58,660 nucleotides of DNA from Anaerolineales bacterium. Its GTDB lineage: Bacteria; Chloroflexota; Anaerolineae; Anaerolineales; Villigracilaceae. Below the pieces are notes generated by a model, which had not been told where the DNA came from, made no database searches, and worked only from the letters and a program-made list of their open reading frames with translations. Below are positions 34,188 to 42,490 of the stretch, in pieces; the stretch's first letter is position 1; each line of letters opens with the position of its first letter. Location: positions 1 to 58,660 of the forward strand of contig JACZJB010000033.1 of NCBI GenBank assembly GCA_014860805.1, written 5' to 3'. Position numbers and translations under genes: made by a program.

Positions 34188-35816
34188 ATGGCTACAGCTA
34201 CGGCAAAACCAGAAGTCTTTACTCGAAAAGCCTCAGGGCTTGTGCGTGTTATGTCTCCGTTCTCCGCCTTCGTCTACAATATTTTGACGATGGGTCTGAT
34301 CTTCCCATGGACGTATTTGTGGGCACCCGGCGCTTTGCCGGGCGGTAAACTTGTTTGGGGGATTTTGTTGGCAATGGTGATCGAAATCCCCATTGCGCTT
34401 GTGTATGTTTGGCTTTCTACTGCTTTGCCGCGTTCCGGCGGAGATTATGTATTCCAGAGCCGCGTGTTTGGCGGCGGCACGGCGTTCACAGTGGTGATGT
34501 CCGGTTATGTGATTTGGATCTTGCAATGGGTTGCCTTATCCGGATGGCTATTGTCTTATCTTGGATTCGCACCCTTGTTCCTTGGGCTTGGCGCAACCAT
34601 GAGCAGCGCGGCAATGACCAATCTTGGGCTTTGGTTTACAGGCTCGACCGGCATCATTGTTACAAGTATCTTGAATGCATTTGTGTCCATGATGATCCTG
34701 ATCAGTGGATTCAAAAATTATGTGCGCTTCCAGGCTGTCATGATCGGCGGCACGCTGCTTGCCTTCATCACAATGCTGGTGGTGCTGTTCCTGGGTGACC
34801 CCGCCTCCTCAGTGACGAAGATCGATGCTTTCGCTCTTGCCATTGGCGGGACTCAGAACTTTGTCCAAACCGCGAAAGATGCTTCTGTCGCTGCGGGCGT
34901 GGATTTGAATCCGCCTTTTAGCTTGCTGGCTACGATTTTGGTAGCTCCCATTGCGTGGACATCCCTGCAGTGGGCAACCTATAGCGCCCAGCAAAATGGC
35001 GAGATCAAAAATGCCCGCTCCTTCAATAGCCAGGCATTCATCATTGTCGGTTCATTGATCTTCACTGGCGTTTTGCTTGCCATTCTTGCTTTTGCCCTGG
35101 AAAAAGCTGTTGGAACTGAATTCCTCTATGTGGCAGGTGCGGGCTACTGGGCAGGCGTTGGTGAATCAACCATTGCAGGGTTCTGGCTCTGGCCTAATAT
35201 TATTGCAGTGGCGCTGTCCGCCAGTCCGCTGGTTATCATTATTATTGGCCTGGGCTATATCCTTAATTCGCATCAAATCGTACACAACTGCTATATCGGC
35301 ATGACGCGCGTGATGGTTGCCATGTCCCTCGACCGCCTGCTCCCTGAATGGATCAGCAAAGTGGATGAGAAACGCCACACTCCGGTCAACGCACATCTGG
35401 CTTATTTCCTTGCCAGCATCCCTGTCATCTTCCTCTACAACTTGAATTCAAACTGGGTTGCGTTGACTCTCGGTGTCACCTTTGCCTGTGGATATGTCTT
35501 TGTCGTAACATGCTTGGCGGGTGCATTATTGCCGTACCGCGCAAAAGATGTGTACGAGTCGTCCCCGGGTGCCAAGTACAAAGTTGGCAACACTCCTCTC
35601 GTCACCATCATTGGCGTGATCGGTTTCGTTCTTGGCGGCGCGATGCTCCTGATGTTCATGTTCTATGCACAGCTTGGGCTAACCAGTACACTGGCTTACA
35701 GTGTCGTATTCGGCATTCTGATCTTCTCGGCTGTTTGGTATATGATCGCCAAGAATGCCCAGAAATCCAAAGGCATCAACGTGGATTACGCCTTCAAGGA
35801 AATTCCCCCAGAGTAA
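34188..35816 (+). CDS. APC-superfamily amino acid/amine permease
   Basis: 542 residues from ATG 34188 (AAAGGAG at 34175-34181). About 12-14 hydrophobic helices are seen. The first (about 23-45) follows a short cytosolic tail, and LPRSGGDYVFQSRVFGG (about 82-98) is typical of the APC family. The C-terminal tail is charged. It should import an amine or amino acid by proton or sodium symport, probably the substrate of the island. A hairpin with a T-run follows, which may lower expression of the genes downstream. Confidence 0.88.
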   Translation: MATATAKPEVFTRKASGLVRVMSPFSAFVYNILTMGLIFPWTYLWAPGALPGGKLVWGILLAMVIEIPIALVYVWLSTALPRSGGDYVFQSRVFGGGTAFTVVMSGYVIWILQWVALSGWLLSYLGFAPLFLGLGATMSSAAMTNLGLWFTGSTGIIVTSILNAFVSMMILISGFKNYVRFQAVMIGGTLLAFITMLVVLFLGDPASSVTKIDAFALAIGGTQNFVQTAKDASVAAGVDLNPPFSLLATILVAPIAWTSLQWATYSAQQNGEIKNARSFNSQAFIIVGSLIFTGVLLAILAFALEKAVGTEFLYVAGAGYWAGVGESTIAGFWLWPNIIAVALSASPLVIIIIGLGYILNSHQIVHNCYIGMTRVMVAMSLDRLLPEWISKVDEKRHTPVNAHLAYFLASIPVIFLYNLNSNWVALTLGVTFACGYVFVVTCLAGALLPYRAKDVYESSPGAKYKVGNTPLVTIIGVIGFVLGGAMLLMFMFYAQLGLTSTLAYSVVFGILIFSAVWYMIAKNAQKSKGINVDYAFKEIPPE

Positions 35817-35838
35817 AACCTGCTCATCCAATTTCGTC

Positions 35839-35867
35839 GCAGGTCACGCTGTTAAAGCGTGACCTGC
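35839..35867 (+). repeat. Hairpin repeat CAGGTCACGC, copy B, with T-run
   Basis: GCAGGTCACGC (35839-35849) and GCGTGACCTGC (35857-35867) pair around TGTTAAA. The stem is identical to copy A at 30415-30441 plus one base pair. AAATC and eight T follow, so here it can act as a partial terminator between the permease and kinase genes. Confidence 0.8.
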
Positions 35868-35896
35868 AAATCTTTTTTTTGGATTCAGGAGCGTGT

Positions 35897-36796
35897 ATGG
35901 CTGTGATCGAAGAAGTTGTTGAAAAAATTGAAGATTGGAAGGGAAGGTCTGTTTTCATCCAGCCGCTTTCGGGCGGGTTGACGAATACCAACTTCAAAGT
36001 GGAAGTGGATGGCGTCCCTCACTTTGTCCGCGTGCCGGGCGAAAGCACGGAACTGCTTGCCATCGACCGCAACAATGAATATCACAACACGAAAGCCGCC
36101 TCCCATGCGGGTGTTGCGCCGAAGATATTACATCACTTGCCTGAACATAACGTGATGGTGATCGAATTTCTGGATGGCAAAACCATGTCGAAGGATGCCT
36201 TGAACGAAAGTGGAATGCCGACTCGCATGGCGCAGGCAATCAAAAAATTGAATCAAGGTCCGCGCTTCCTTTCGGACTTCAACATGTTCCGCCTCACAGA
36301 ATATTATCTCAGCCTGTGCAAAGACCGCGAGATCCGCACCCCGCAGGGCTACCTGGATCGAATGGCGACTGTTGCACAGATCGAAAAAGCGATGAATGTG
36401 AAACCTTTGCCAACGGTACCTTGTAATAACGACCTGCTTGCAGAAAATTACATTGACGACGGCAGGCAATTATGGCTGATCGATTATGAATACAGCGGGA
36501 ACAATGACCCGACTTTTGAACTTGGAAATACCTGCCAGGAAATGCAGTTTAACGATGAGCAGATAAATGAAATCTGTGCGGCATATTTTGGAGATGTAAA
36601 ACCAGATATGATCGCGCGCATGAAATTGAACATGATCATGTCTGATGTGGGCTGGGGATTGTGGGCTGCCATTCAGGCAAACATCTCCACCATCGAGTTT
36701 GATTTTTGGGGCTGGGCAGAGGAACGATGGGGCAGGGCTGTTGAAAAAATGGACTCGAAAGAGTTTGAAGGCTGGTTGAAGGAAATTGTGCAGTAA
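35897..36796 (+). CDS. Choline-kinase/APH-like phosphotransferase, copy 2
   Basis: 299 residues from ATG 35897 (AGGAG at 35887-35891); the frame is open upstream but overlaps the permease. The N-lobe has PLSGGLTNTNFKVEVDGVPHF (about 23-43, in two strands). The catalytic motif is CNNDLLAENYI (about 177-187), and LWLIDYEYSGNNDP holds the metal-binding Asp. The usual His of the HxD motif is Asn here, while copy 1 keeps His, so rate or substrate may differ. It precedes the second DMGDH-like gene by 34 bases. Confidence 0.84.
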   Translation: MAVIEEVVEKIEDWKGRSVFIQPLSGGLTNTNFKVEVDGVPHFVRVPGESTELLAIDRNNEYHNTKAASHAGVAPKILHHLPEHNVMVIEFLDGKTMSKDALNESGMPTRMAQAIKKLNQGPRFLSDFNMFRLTEYYLSLCKDREIRTPQGYLDRMATVAQIEKAMNVKPLPTVPCNNDLLAENYIDDGRQLWLIDYEYSGNNDPTFELGNTCQEMQFNDEQINEICAAYFGDVKPDMIARMKLNMIMSDVGWGLWAAIQANISTIEFDFWGWAEERWGRAVEKMDSKEFEGWLKEIVQ

Positions 36797-36830
36797 TAAA
36801 TTCGATGCTCTCGGTGAACAGGTGAATTGA

Positions 36831-39260
36831 ATGAAGAGTCATGCAGAAATCGTAGTCATTGGCGGCGGAATCTATGGGGCGCAGGTTGCTTATCATCTTG
36901 CGAAATACGGTCGAAACGACGTGGTTGTGATTGAAAAAGGCGAAATTGCCAGCGGAGAATCCTCGCATGCGGCGGGTTTAGTGACGCAGTTTGCGACATC
37001 GCAAGCCATGCTCAAGTTCCGTATGTATAGCGTGGAACTGTACAGCGAATTGGGTTTGTTTAATCACGTGGGAAGTTTGCGTGTGGCATCCAGCAAGGAA
37101 CAATTACTTGAAATGGAACGGAGCGTCAGCCGTGCCAAAGCATTGGGCTTGGATTGCGAAGTCATTTCACCCGATGAAGCCTTGAAGGTCATGCCGCAGA
37201 TATCCAAAGAAAGTTTATATGGCGGCATTTATCTCCCGCGCGACGGACAGCTTGATCCATATACCACGACAACCTCGATGGCGAAGTTTGCCAAAGACCT
37301 TGGCGTGGAAATTTATACCAACACGCGCGTAACGGGAATCAAACTATCAGCGAAGGGGGAGGTTCAAGCGGTTGTGACAGATAAAGGCGAGATTCGATGC
37401 GAGATCATCGTCAATGCGGCGGGGATGTGGGCGCCTCGCATCGCCGCCATGGCTGGATTGCACGTCCCCACGACTCCGGTGGATCATCAACATATTGCGC
37501 TGCGCCCCGTACCCGGGCATGAGTTTGACTCAAATACGCCATGCCTGCGCGATCCCGATAATTTGGTTTATATGCGGCAGGAACAGGGCGGGCTTGTGAT
37601 TGGCGGTTATGAACCAAAACCGTTGCCGCGCTGGATCGATGGCACACCGTGGGAACATGGCAGCAAGAGTTTCCCCGGCGATTTTGACCAGTTTGAAATG
37701 CTGCTCGAAGGTGCAATTCGCCGCCTGCCGTTTTTGGATCAGGCGGGTATCATCACGTTGGTTCGTCACCCCGGCGCATACACACCTGATTGCCAGCCGT
37801 TGCTGGGACCGATGGCAGGTGCGCGCGGATTCTGGATGATGGCGGGCATGTCGTTGAATGGATATGGCGGCGCGGGCGGCATGGGCAAGTTGATGGCAGA
37901 GTGGATCATCGAGGGTGAAGCGCCTATGGATGTGTATGGGTACCGCGCCACTCGTTTTGGAAATTATTATTCCGATTTCAAATATGCAGCAGATCGGACC
38001 TGCGAGAGCGTGAAATATTATTACCGTCTGCGCTTTCCGCATGATGAGCATGAAACGGCGCGCCCTCATCGGGTCAGTCCGCTTCATTATCGTCTATTGG
38101 AAAACGGCGCAGTCTTTGGCGAGAAGTTCGGCTGGGAACGCGTCAATTATTTTGACCCCGGCAAAGAGTCCCGACGCATGGGCGAAGATCAACGCTTGTG
38201 GGGTTGGACGAAACCTCCGTTCTTTGAACGGATGCGGGTGGAACACATTGCTACTCGCGAGCGGGCGGCTTTGTACGACCTGACTTCCTTTGGAAAGATC
38301 GAAGTGAAAGGGAAAGGCGCTTTGCCGCTGTTGCAGCGATTGACCTCCAGCAACATCGATAAGCCGATTGGCAGCGCGGTATACACCCAATTCCTAAACA
38401 AGCGCGGGGGAATTGAATCAGACTTGACTGTGACACGGTTGGGCGAAGATCATTTTTGGGTAATTACGGGTTCAGGTTTTATTGCCAACGATTTGGCGAG
38501 AATCCAAATGCATGTGGATGAAAACGATGGCGAGGTGTCCATCCGCGACATCACATTGGAGTATGCCTGTCTCGCTTTATGGGGACCAAAATCCCGTGAT
38601 GTGCTGAAGAAGGTTACGGACAGCGACGTATCGAATGAGGCGCATCCTTATTTGACGACCAAGCCTATTATCATTAATGGCGTGACGGTTCTGGCGCAGC
38701 GTGTGAGTTATGCTGGTGAGTTGGGCTGGGAGTTATACATCCCGAATAACCGCGCCACGATGGTGTGGGATGTGTTGATCGAGGCGGGGAAGGAATTTGG
38801 CATGGAGCTCGGCGGATATAAGGTGCTTGATCCGCTGCGTTTGGAAAAAGGCTTTAAGTATTTCACAACCGATATTACGCCAACCGTCACGCCGTATGAA
38901 GCGGGTCTTGGTTTTTGCGTGGATTTAGATAAAGGTGATTTCATTGGGCGCGAAGCGCTGGTCAAGCAGAAGGCGGAGGGCGTGAAGCGGAAACTTTGTA
39001 CTCTGGTGTTGTCTGATGCCGACGAGTTCGTCCAGATCTATGGCGGCGAGGCGGTTCATCATGAAGGGAAGGTCATCACTCGTGTACGAAGCGGAGGCTA
39101 TGGATTTACTGTTAAGAAAAATATTTTGTATGCGTTTCTGCCTGTGGAACTGGCTGTGAAAGGCAGCCGCTTTGTGATCGAGTTGATCGAAGGCAACCGC
39201 GAAGCAGAAGTGACTGCCTCTGTGTTATTCGACCCGAAAGGCGAGAGAGCGCGTGCCTAA
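36831..39260 (+). CDS. Dimethylglycine/sarcosine dehydrogenase-like flavoprotein with GcvT domain, copy 2
   Basis: 809 residues, the same architecture as copy 1: FAD motif GGGIYGAQVAYHL (about 11-23), middle domain, and GcvT folate domain (about 420-805) with YDLTSFGKIEVKGKGAL and FIGREALVKQKAEG. The flavin-linking His is kept in SGESSHAAGLV, although the Trp before it in copy 1 is Ser. The two copies are diverged paralogues, suggesting successive demethylations such as dimethylglycine to sarcosine and sarcosine to glycine. AGGTG precedes the start. Its last 8 bases overlap the next gene. Confidence 0.9.
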   Translation: MKSHAEIVVIGGGIYGAQVAYHLAKYGRNDVVVIEKGEIASGESSHAAGLVTQFATSQAMLKFRMYSVELYSELGLFNHVGSLRVASSKEQLLEMERSVSRAKALGLDCEVISPDEALKVMPQISKESLYGGIYLPRDGQLDPYTTTTSMAKFAKDLGVEIYTNTRVTGIKLSAKGEVQAVVTDKGEIRCEIIVNAAGMWAPRIAAMAGLHVPTTPVDHQHIALRPVPGHEFDSNTPCLRDPDNLVYMRQEQGGLVIGGYEPKPLPRWIDGTPWEHGSKSFPGDFDQFEMLLEGAIRRLPFLDQAGIITLVRHPGAYTPDCQPLLGPMAGARGFWMMAGMSLNGYGGAGGMGKLMAEWIIEGEAPMDVYGYRATRFGNYYSDFKYAADRTCESVKYYYRLRFPHDEHETARPHRVSPLHYRLLENGAVFGEKFGWERVNYFDPGKESRRMGEDQRLWGWTKPPFFERMRVEHIATRERAALYDLTSFGKIEVKGKGALPLLQRLTSSNIDKPIGSAVYTQFLNKRGGIESDLTVTRLGEDHFWVITGSGFIANDLARIQMHVDENDGEVSIRDITLEYACLALWGPKSRDVLKKVTDSDVSNEAHPYLTTKPIIINGVTVLAQRVSYAGELGWELYIPNNRATMVWDVLIEAGKEFGMELGGYKVLDPLRLEKGFKYFTTDITPTVTPYEAGLGFCVDLDKGDFIGREALVKQKAEGVKRKLCTLVLSDADEFVQIYGGEAVHHEGKVITRVRSGGYGFTVKKNILYAFLPVELAVKGSRFVIELIEGNREAEVTASVLFDPKGERARA

Positions 39261-40350
39261 TTCCAAAACTCAGTTTCCAGCGTATGTGGGTTTTGGCATG
39301 TTGACACCGGTCTATATCATGGCGTTGGATAAACTTCCAAAACTCAATACTGGCGCACTTGTCCATCAGGTCAGCGAATATGTCTACGATGATGCCGCCA
39401 TTATTGCCTGTAACCTTGCTCAATGGGGGGTGTCGACAGGTATGATCGGTACAGCGGTCGGAGACGACCTGCTTGGTCATCATGTCGCGGATACATTAAA
39501 AAATATGGGGGTTCAGGGAAAAGTGAGGTTTACAAAGAAATATAAAACGCCGCTTGAAGTAAACGTCTCGGATAAAAAAGGAGCGCGTACCTACTTTTGG
39601 CAGCGTTCCAAAGAGATTCTTGAGACATTGGATACCGCCAACCTTTCCCTGATTAAAAAATCGAAATTGCTTTATGTGGATTGGTATGATGGTGACGCTC
39701 ATATTATTCGCGCAATGGAAGAAGCTCGGCGTTTCAACGTGCCCGTTTTTCTTAATTTTGAGCATGGGCATCAACATCCTGAACTGCTTAAAAAATACTC
39801 GGGTTTTGTCACCATTTGTCAGGCAGTGACTGATGCCGCACAGATCGGAAAAAGGCAGGCAATGCTGGGCGTTGCGCGGAAATTGATCAATTCTGGTATA
39901 AAGACAGCCATTATAACCATGGCCAGCCAGGGATGTATGGTCGTACAGGGCGATGAGATTATTCGTGCGCATGCGCCTAAAGTTAAAACGGTGGACGCTT
40001 CCGGCGCAGGCGCAACATTTTCATCGGGATTTATCTACGGTTATCTTAATGGTTGGGGGCTGGAGGATACTGTCCGTTTTGCCATTGCAGCAGCTTCACT
40101 TAAAGTTACGCGTTCAGGGCTGGTAATGTTCCCTGTTCAGCAAATTGTCGGTTTGGCGCGGACGGTCCGTATTGAGCGCATGATCTACCGCGGCGATCAG
40201 TTCCATACCATTCGTAAATTTTTGCGCATTCCGCAAAATAACCCGATTATCAACAATGTTTTCGTGAAGGAAAGCCAAAAGTTCGCCGAAAAAATTTTGC
40301 CAAAGAAAAAGGTGGAACGCAGGAAGATCAAGCGTTCCATGGTTGAATAA
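39253..40350 (+). CDS. PfkB-fold protein lacking the catalytic Asp
   Basis: 365 residues. The start is GTG inside GTGCCTAA, overlapping the stop of the upstream gene by 8 bases, so translation is coupled. The ribokinase/PfkB fold is clear: N-terminal GFGMLTPVYIMALDKLPK, the central GTAVGDDLLGHHV, and VDASGAGATFSSGFIYG near 250-266. In active PfkB kinases this last motif reads DTxGAGDxF, the second Asp being the catalytic base. Here that residue is Ala, so kinase activity is doubtful and a binding or sensing role is possible. A basic C-terminal tail (KKKVERRKIKRS) is unusual. It precedes the mttB-like gene. Confidence 0.8.
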   Translation: MPNSKTQFPAYVGFGMLTPVYIMALDKLPKLNTGALVHQVSEYVYDDAAIIACNLAQWGVSTGMIGTAVGDDLLGHHVADTLKNMGVQGKVRFTKKYKTPLEVNVSDKKGARTYFWQRSKEILETLDTANLSLIKKSKLLYVDWYDGDAHIIRAMEEARRFNVPVFLNFEHGHQHPELLKKYSGFVTICQAVTDAAQIGKRQAMLGVARKLINSGIKTAIITMASQGCMVVQGDEIIRAHAPKVKTVDASGAGATFSSGFIYGYLNGWGLEDTVRFAIAAASLKVTRSGLVMFPVQQIVGLARTVRIERMIYRGDQFHTIRKFLRIPQNNPIINNVFVKESQKFAEKILPKKKVERRKIKRSMVE

Positions 40351-40374
40351 ATTTAAAAATAAGGATGTGACCCC

Positions 40375-41811
40375 ATGTCATTTGCAGCGCTGCTTACCCA
40401 GGAACAGATTGAACGGATTCACGATGCCTCATTGGAATTATTGGAAGATCTCGGTTTGAAAGTTCGTTATGAACCTGCGCGCGAACTTTTTAAACAGCAT
40501 GGATGTATTGTGGAAGGGGAGCGGGTTAAATTTCCACGTGCAGTTGTGGAAAAATACCGTAAGCTGGTTCCACCCACATTTACCTTTCATGGGCGTGATC
40601 CAAAGTTTGATAAGACAATTCCGCGGGATAGCCCGGTCATTGTTACAGCCAGCTCGGCGCCCGATATCATTGACCCAGTTACAGGCGAGGAAAGACGCGC
40701 CGAGTCAAAAGATATCGCGCGGATTGCCCATCTGATTAACGAACTTCCGGGCTACGACATTTTCTCCATTTCCACGCTTGCGGATGACGCGCCTGCGGCT
40801 CAATTCACAATCTCGAGGTTGTATCCGTCCATCAAGTATTGTCTAAAACCGATCCGCGTTACCACGACCGATCACAAGGATACGTTGAGCATCATGGAAA
40901 TGGCGTACATGGTGGCGGGCGGAAAAGAAGCGTACAAGGAGCATCCTTTCCTGACCCATCATTACTGTCCTGTTGTTTCGCCGTTGACCATGGATAATCT
41001 TTCCACTGAAAATGTGATGTTCTTCGCTGGTGAAGGTCTGCCCGTGTACCCGACGATCGTGCCGAATGCGGGACTCACTTCTCCCATGTCTATGGCTGGG
41101 ACGCTGGCGCAGGGCAATGCGGAATTTTTGTCCGCGTTGGTGTTGATGCAAATGGTGAAGGAGGGGACGCCCACTATTTATGCCACGCTTGGCACAGTGG
41201 CGGATATGCGCTCTGGCGCATACACTTCAGGTGCAATCGAGTGCGGGATGTTGCACATGGCGTTTGCACAAATGGCTCGCTTTTACAATGTCCCTTCGGG
41301 TGGTTATGTCGGTTTGACCAATGCGAAGGTGAACGATGCGCAGGCTGGTTATGAGACGGGCATGTCTGGTATTGCCGGCTTGCTGGGCGGCATGGATATG
41401 TTCAATATCGGCGGTTTGATCGATGCTCTGAAGACCTTTGATTTTGCAAAGGCAGTGATCGACGATGAAGTCGCGCAAATGATGAAGCGCATGAAGCGCG
41501 GCATTAATTTTTCGGATGACGAGCTCGGGCTTTCACTCATCAAGGAGATTGGACCGGGCGGCTCATTCATCACTGCCAAGCACACGATCAGCCGCATGAA
41601 GACCGAGGCTGTGATGACCAAGCTTGCTGACCGTGATGCGCGCACGATTTGGGTAAAGAAAGGTTCGACGGATATTCAGGCCCGCGCTATGAAAAAAGCG
41701 AAAGAGATCATGGTGAACAATACCGCGCCGTTAATTTCGCCTGAATTGGATGAGCAACTGCACGCTGCCTTCCCGGGCATGGTGCCCGGTCTTTTGGAGC
41801 CGATCGAGTAA
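40375..41811 (+). CDS. MttB-family (COG5598) methyltransferase without pyrrolysine
   Basis: 478 residues, the family's usual length. The N-terminus LTQEQIERIHDASLELLEDLGLKV and the central GEGLPVYPTIVPNAGLTSPMS, split over about 216-236, are typical of MttB/MtgB proteins. True trimethylamine MttB has an in-frame UAG for pyrrolysine. This ORF has no internal TAG and ends in TAA, so it belongs to the non-Pyl branch, which includes glycine betaine methyltransferase MtgB. Such enzymes move a methyl group to a corrinoid protein. No corrinoid protein is encoded in the window. AAGGATG precedes the start. It is the probable first demethylation step of the island. Confidence 0.9.
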   Translation: MSFAALLTQEQIERIHDASLELLEDLGLKVRYEPARELFKQHGCIVEGERVKFPRAVVEKYRKLVPPTFTFHGRDPKFDKTIPRDSPVIVTASSAPDIIDPVTGEERRAESKDIARIAHLINELPGYDIFSISTLADDAPAAQFTISRLYPSIKYCLKPIRVTTTDHKDTLSIMEMAYMVAGGKEAYKEHPFLTHHYCPVVSPLTMDNLSTENVMFFAGEGLPVYPTIVPNAGLTSPMSMAGTLAQGNAEFLSALVLMQMVKEGTPTIYATLGTVADMRSGAYTSGAIECGMLHMAFAQMARFYNVPSGGYVGLTNAKVNDAQAGYETGMSGIAGLLGGMDMFNIGGLIDALKTFDFAKAVIDDEVAQMMKRMKRGINFSDDELGLSLIKEIGPGGSFITAKHTISRMKTEAVMTKLADRDARTIWVKKGSTDIQARAMKKAKEIMVNNTAPLISPELDEQLHAAFPGMVPGLLEPIE

Positions 41812-41816
41812 TTCAA

Positions 41817-41841
41817 TGTCATTCCCATTGGCGAAATGACA
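41817..41841. repeat. Short hairpin between the mttB-like and DUF47 genes
   Basis: TGTCATT (41817-41823) and AATGACA (41835-41841) form a 7-bp stem with an 11-base loop. There is no strong T-run. Confidence 0.4.
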
Positions 41842-41859
41842 AAATAGTCTGGAGATTGT

Positions 41860-42480
41860 ATGTTTAGTTTTTTCAAGCGTCGTCAGGACGTATTTCAAAA
41901 ATTGATCGAGGAGCAAGCCTCTCTTACGTACGAATCGTTGCGTTTGCTGGTGAAATATCTGGAAACAGGGGATGCGGACATTGCCGAGCAGCTTTCCATT
42001 AAAGAAAAGGAGGCGGATGAAGTGCGCCGCATCCTGATCGATGAATTGAACCGCACATTTGTCACACCGTTTGACCGTGAGGATATCTTTGCCCTTTCCC
42101 GTTCCATTGATGATGTCGTGGATTATGCAGACAGCACCGTGATCGAGATGGTGATTCTAAAAGTAAATTCCACCCCGTATATGCTTCGCATCGCCTCTCT
42201 GTTAAAGGATGCGGCATATGAGATTTGGCATGCTGTTCAACGCCTCCCAAAGCATCCCAAGGTCGCCATTGATCATGCCCAGCGCGCAAAGGCCTTGGAA
42301 AACCGTGTGGAAGCTGTCTATCGTGAGGCGGTTGCAGATCTGTTCAGCGGACCTGAGGACCTGCACCACGTGGTTGAGATGCTAAAGCTGCGCGAAGTGT
42401 ATCGCCATCTCTCCAATGCGGCAGACCGTGGAGATGAAGCTGCTAATATCATTGCGGATATCGTTGTAAAGAAAACTTAA
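41860..42480 (+). CDS. DUF47 (PhoU-like) phosphate-transport accessory protein
   Basis: 206 residues, all helical. The TIGR00153 pattern is clear: EKEADEVRRILIDELNRTFVTPFDREDIFALSRSIDDVVDYAD falls at about 50-92, and LKLREVYRHLSNAADRGDEAANIIADIV ends the protein. These proteins resemble PhoU and are encoded with PiT transporters, whose activity they modulate. CTGGAG precedes the start. The stop lies 10 bases before the PiT gene. Confidence 0.93.
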   Translation: MFSFFKRRQDVFQKLIEEQASLTYESLRLLVKYLETGDADIAEQLSIKEKEADEVRRILIDELNRTFVTPFDREDIFALSRSIDDVVDYADSTVIEMVILKVNSTPYMLRIASLLKDAAYEIWHAVQRLPKHPKVAIDHAQRAKALENRVEAVYREAVADLFSGPEDLHHVVEMLKLREVYRHLSNAADRGDEAANIIADIVVKKT

Positions 42481-42490
42481 CAAGGTGTTA

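Noticed and set aside
35510-35896. N-terminal extension of the second choline-kinase-like ORF
   Set aside because: It overlaps the permease gene and a hairpin, is Arg/Cys/His-rich, and a good RBS lies before ATG 35897.
40375-41811. Pyrrolysine-containing trimethylamine methyltransferase
   Set aside because: There is no in-frame TAG in the ORF, and no pylT or pylBCD genes are in the window.
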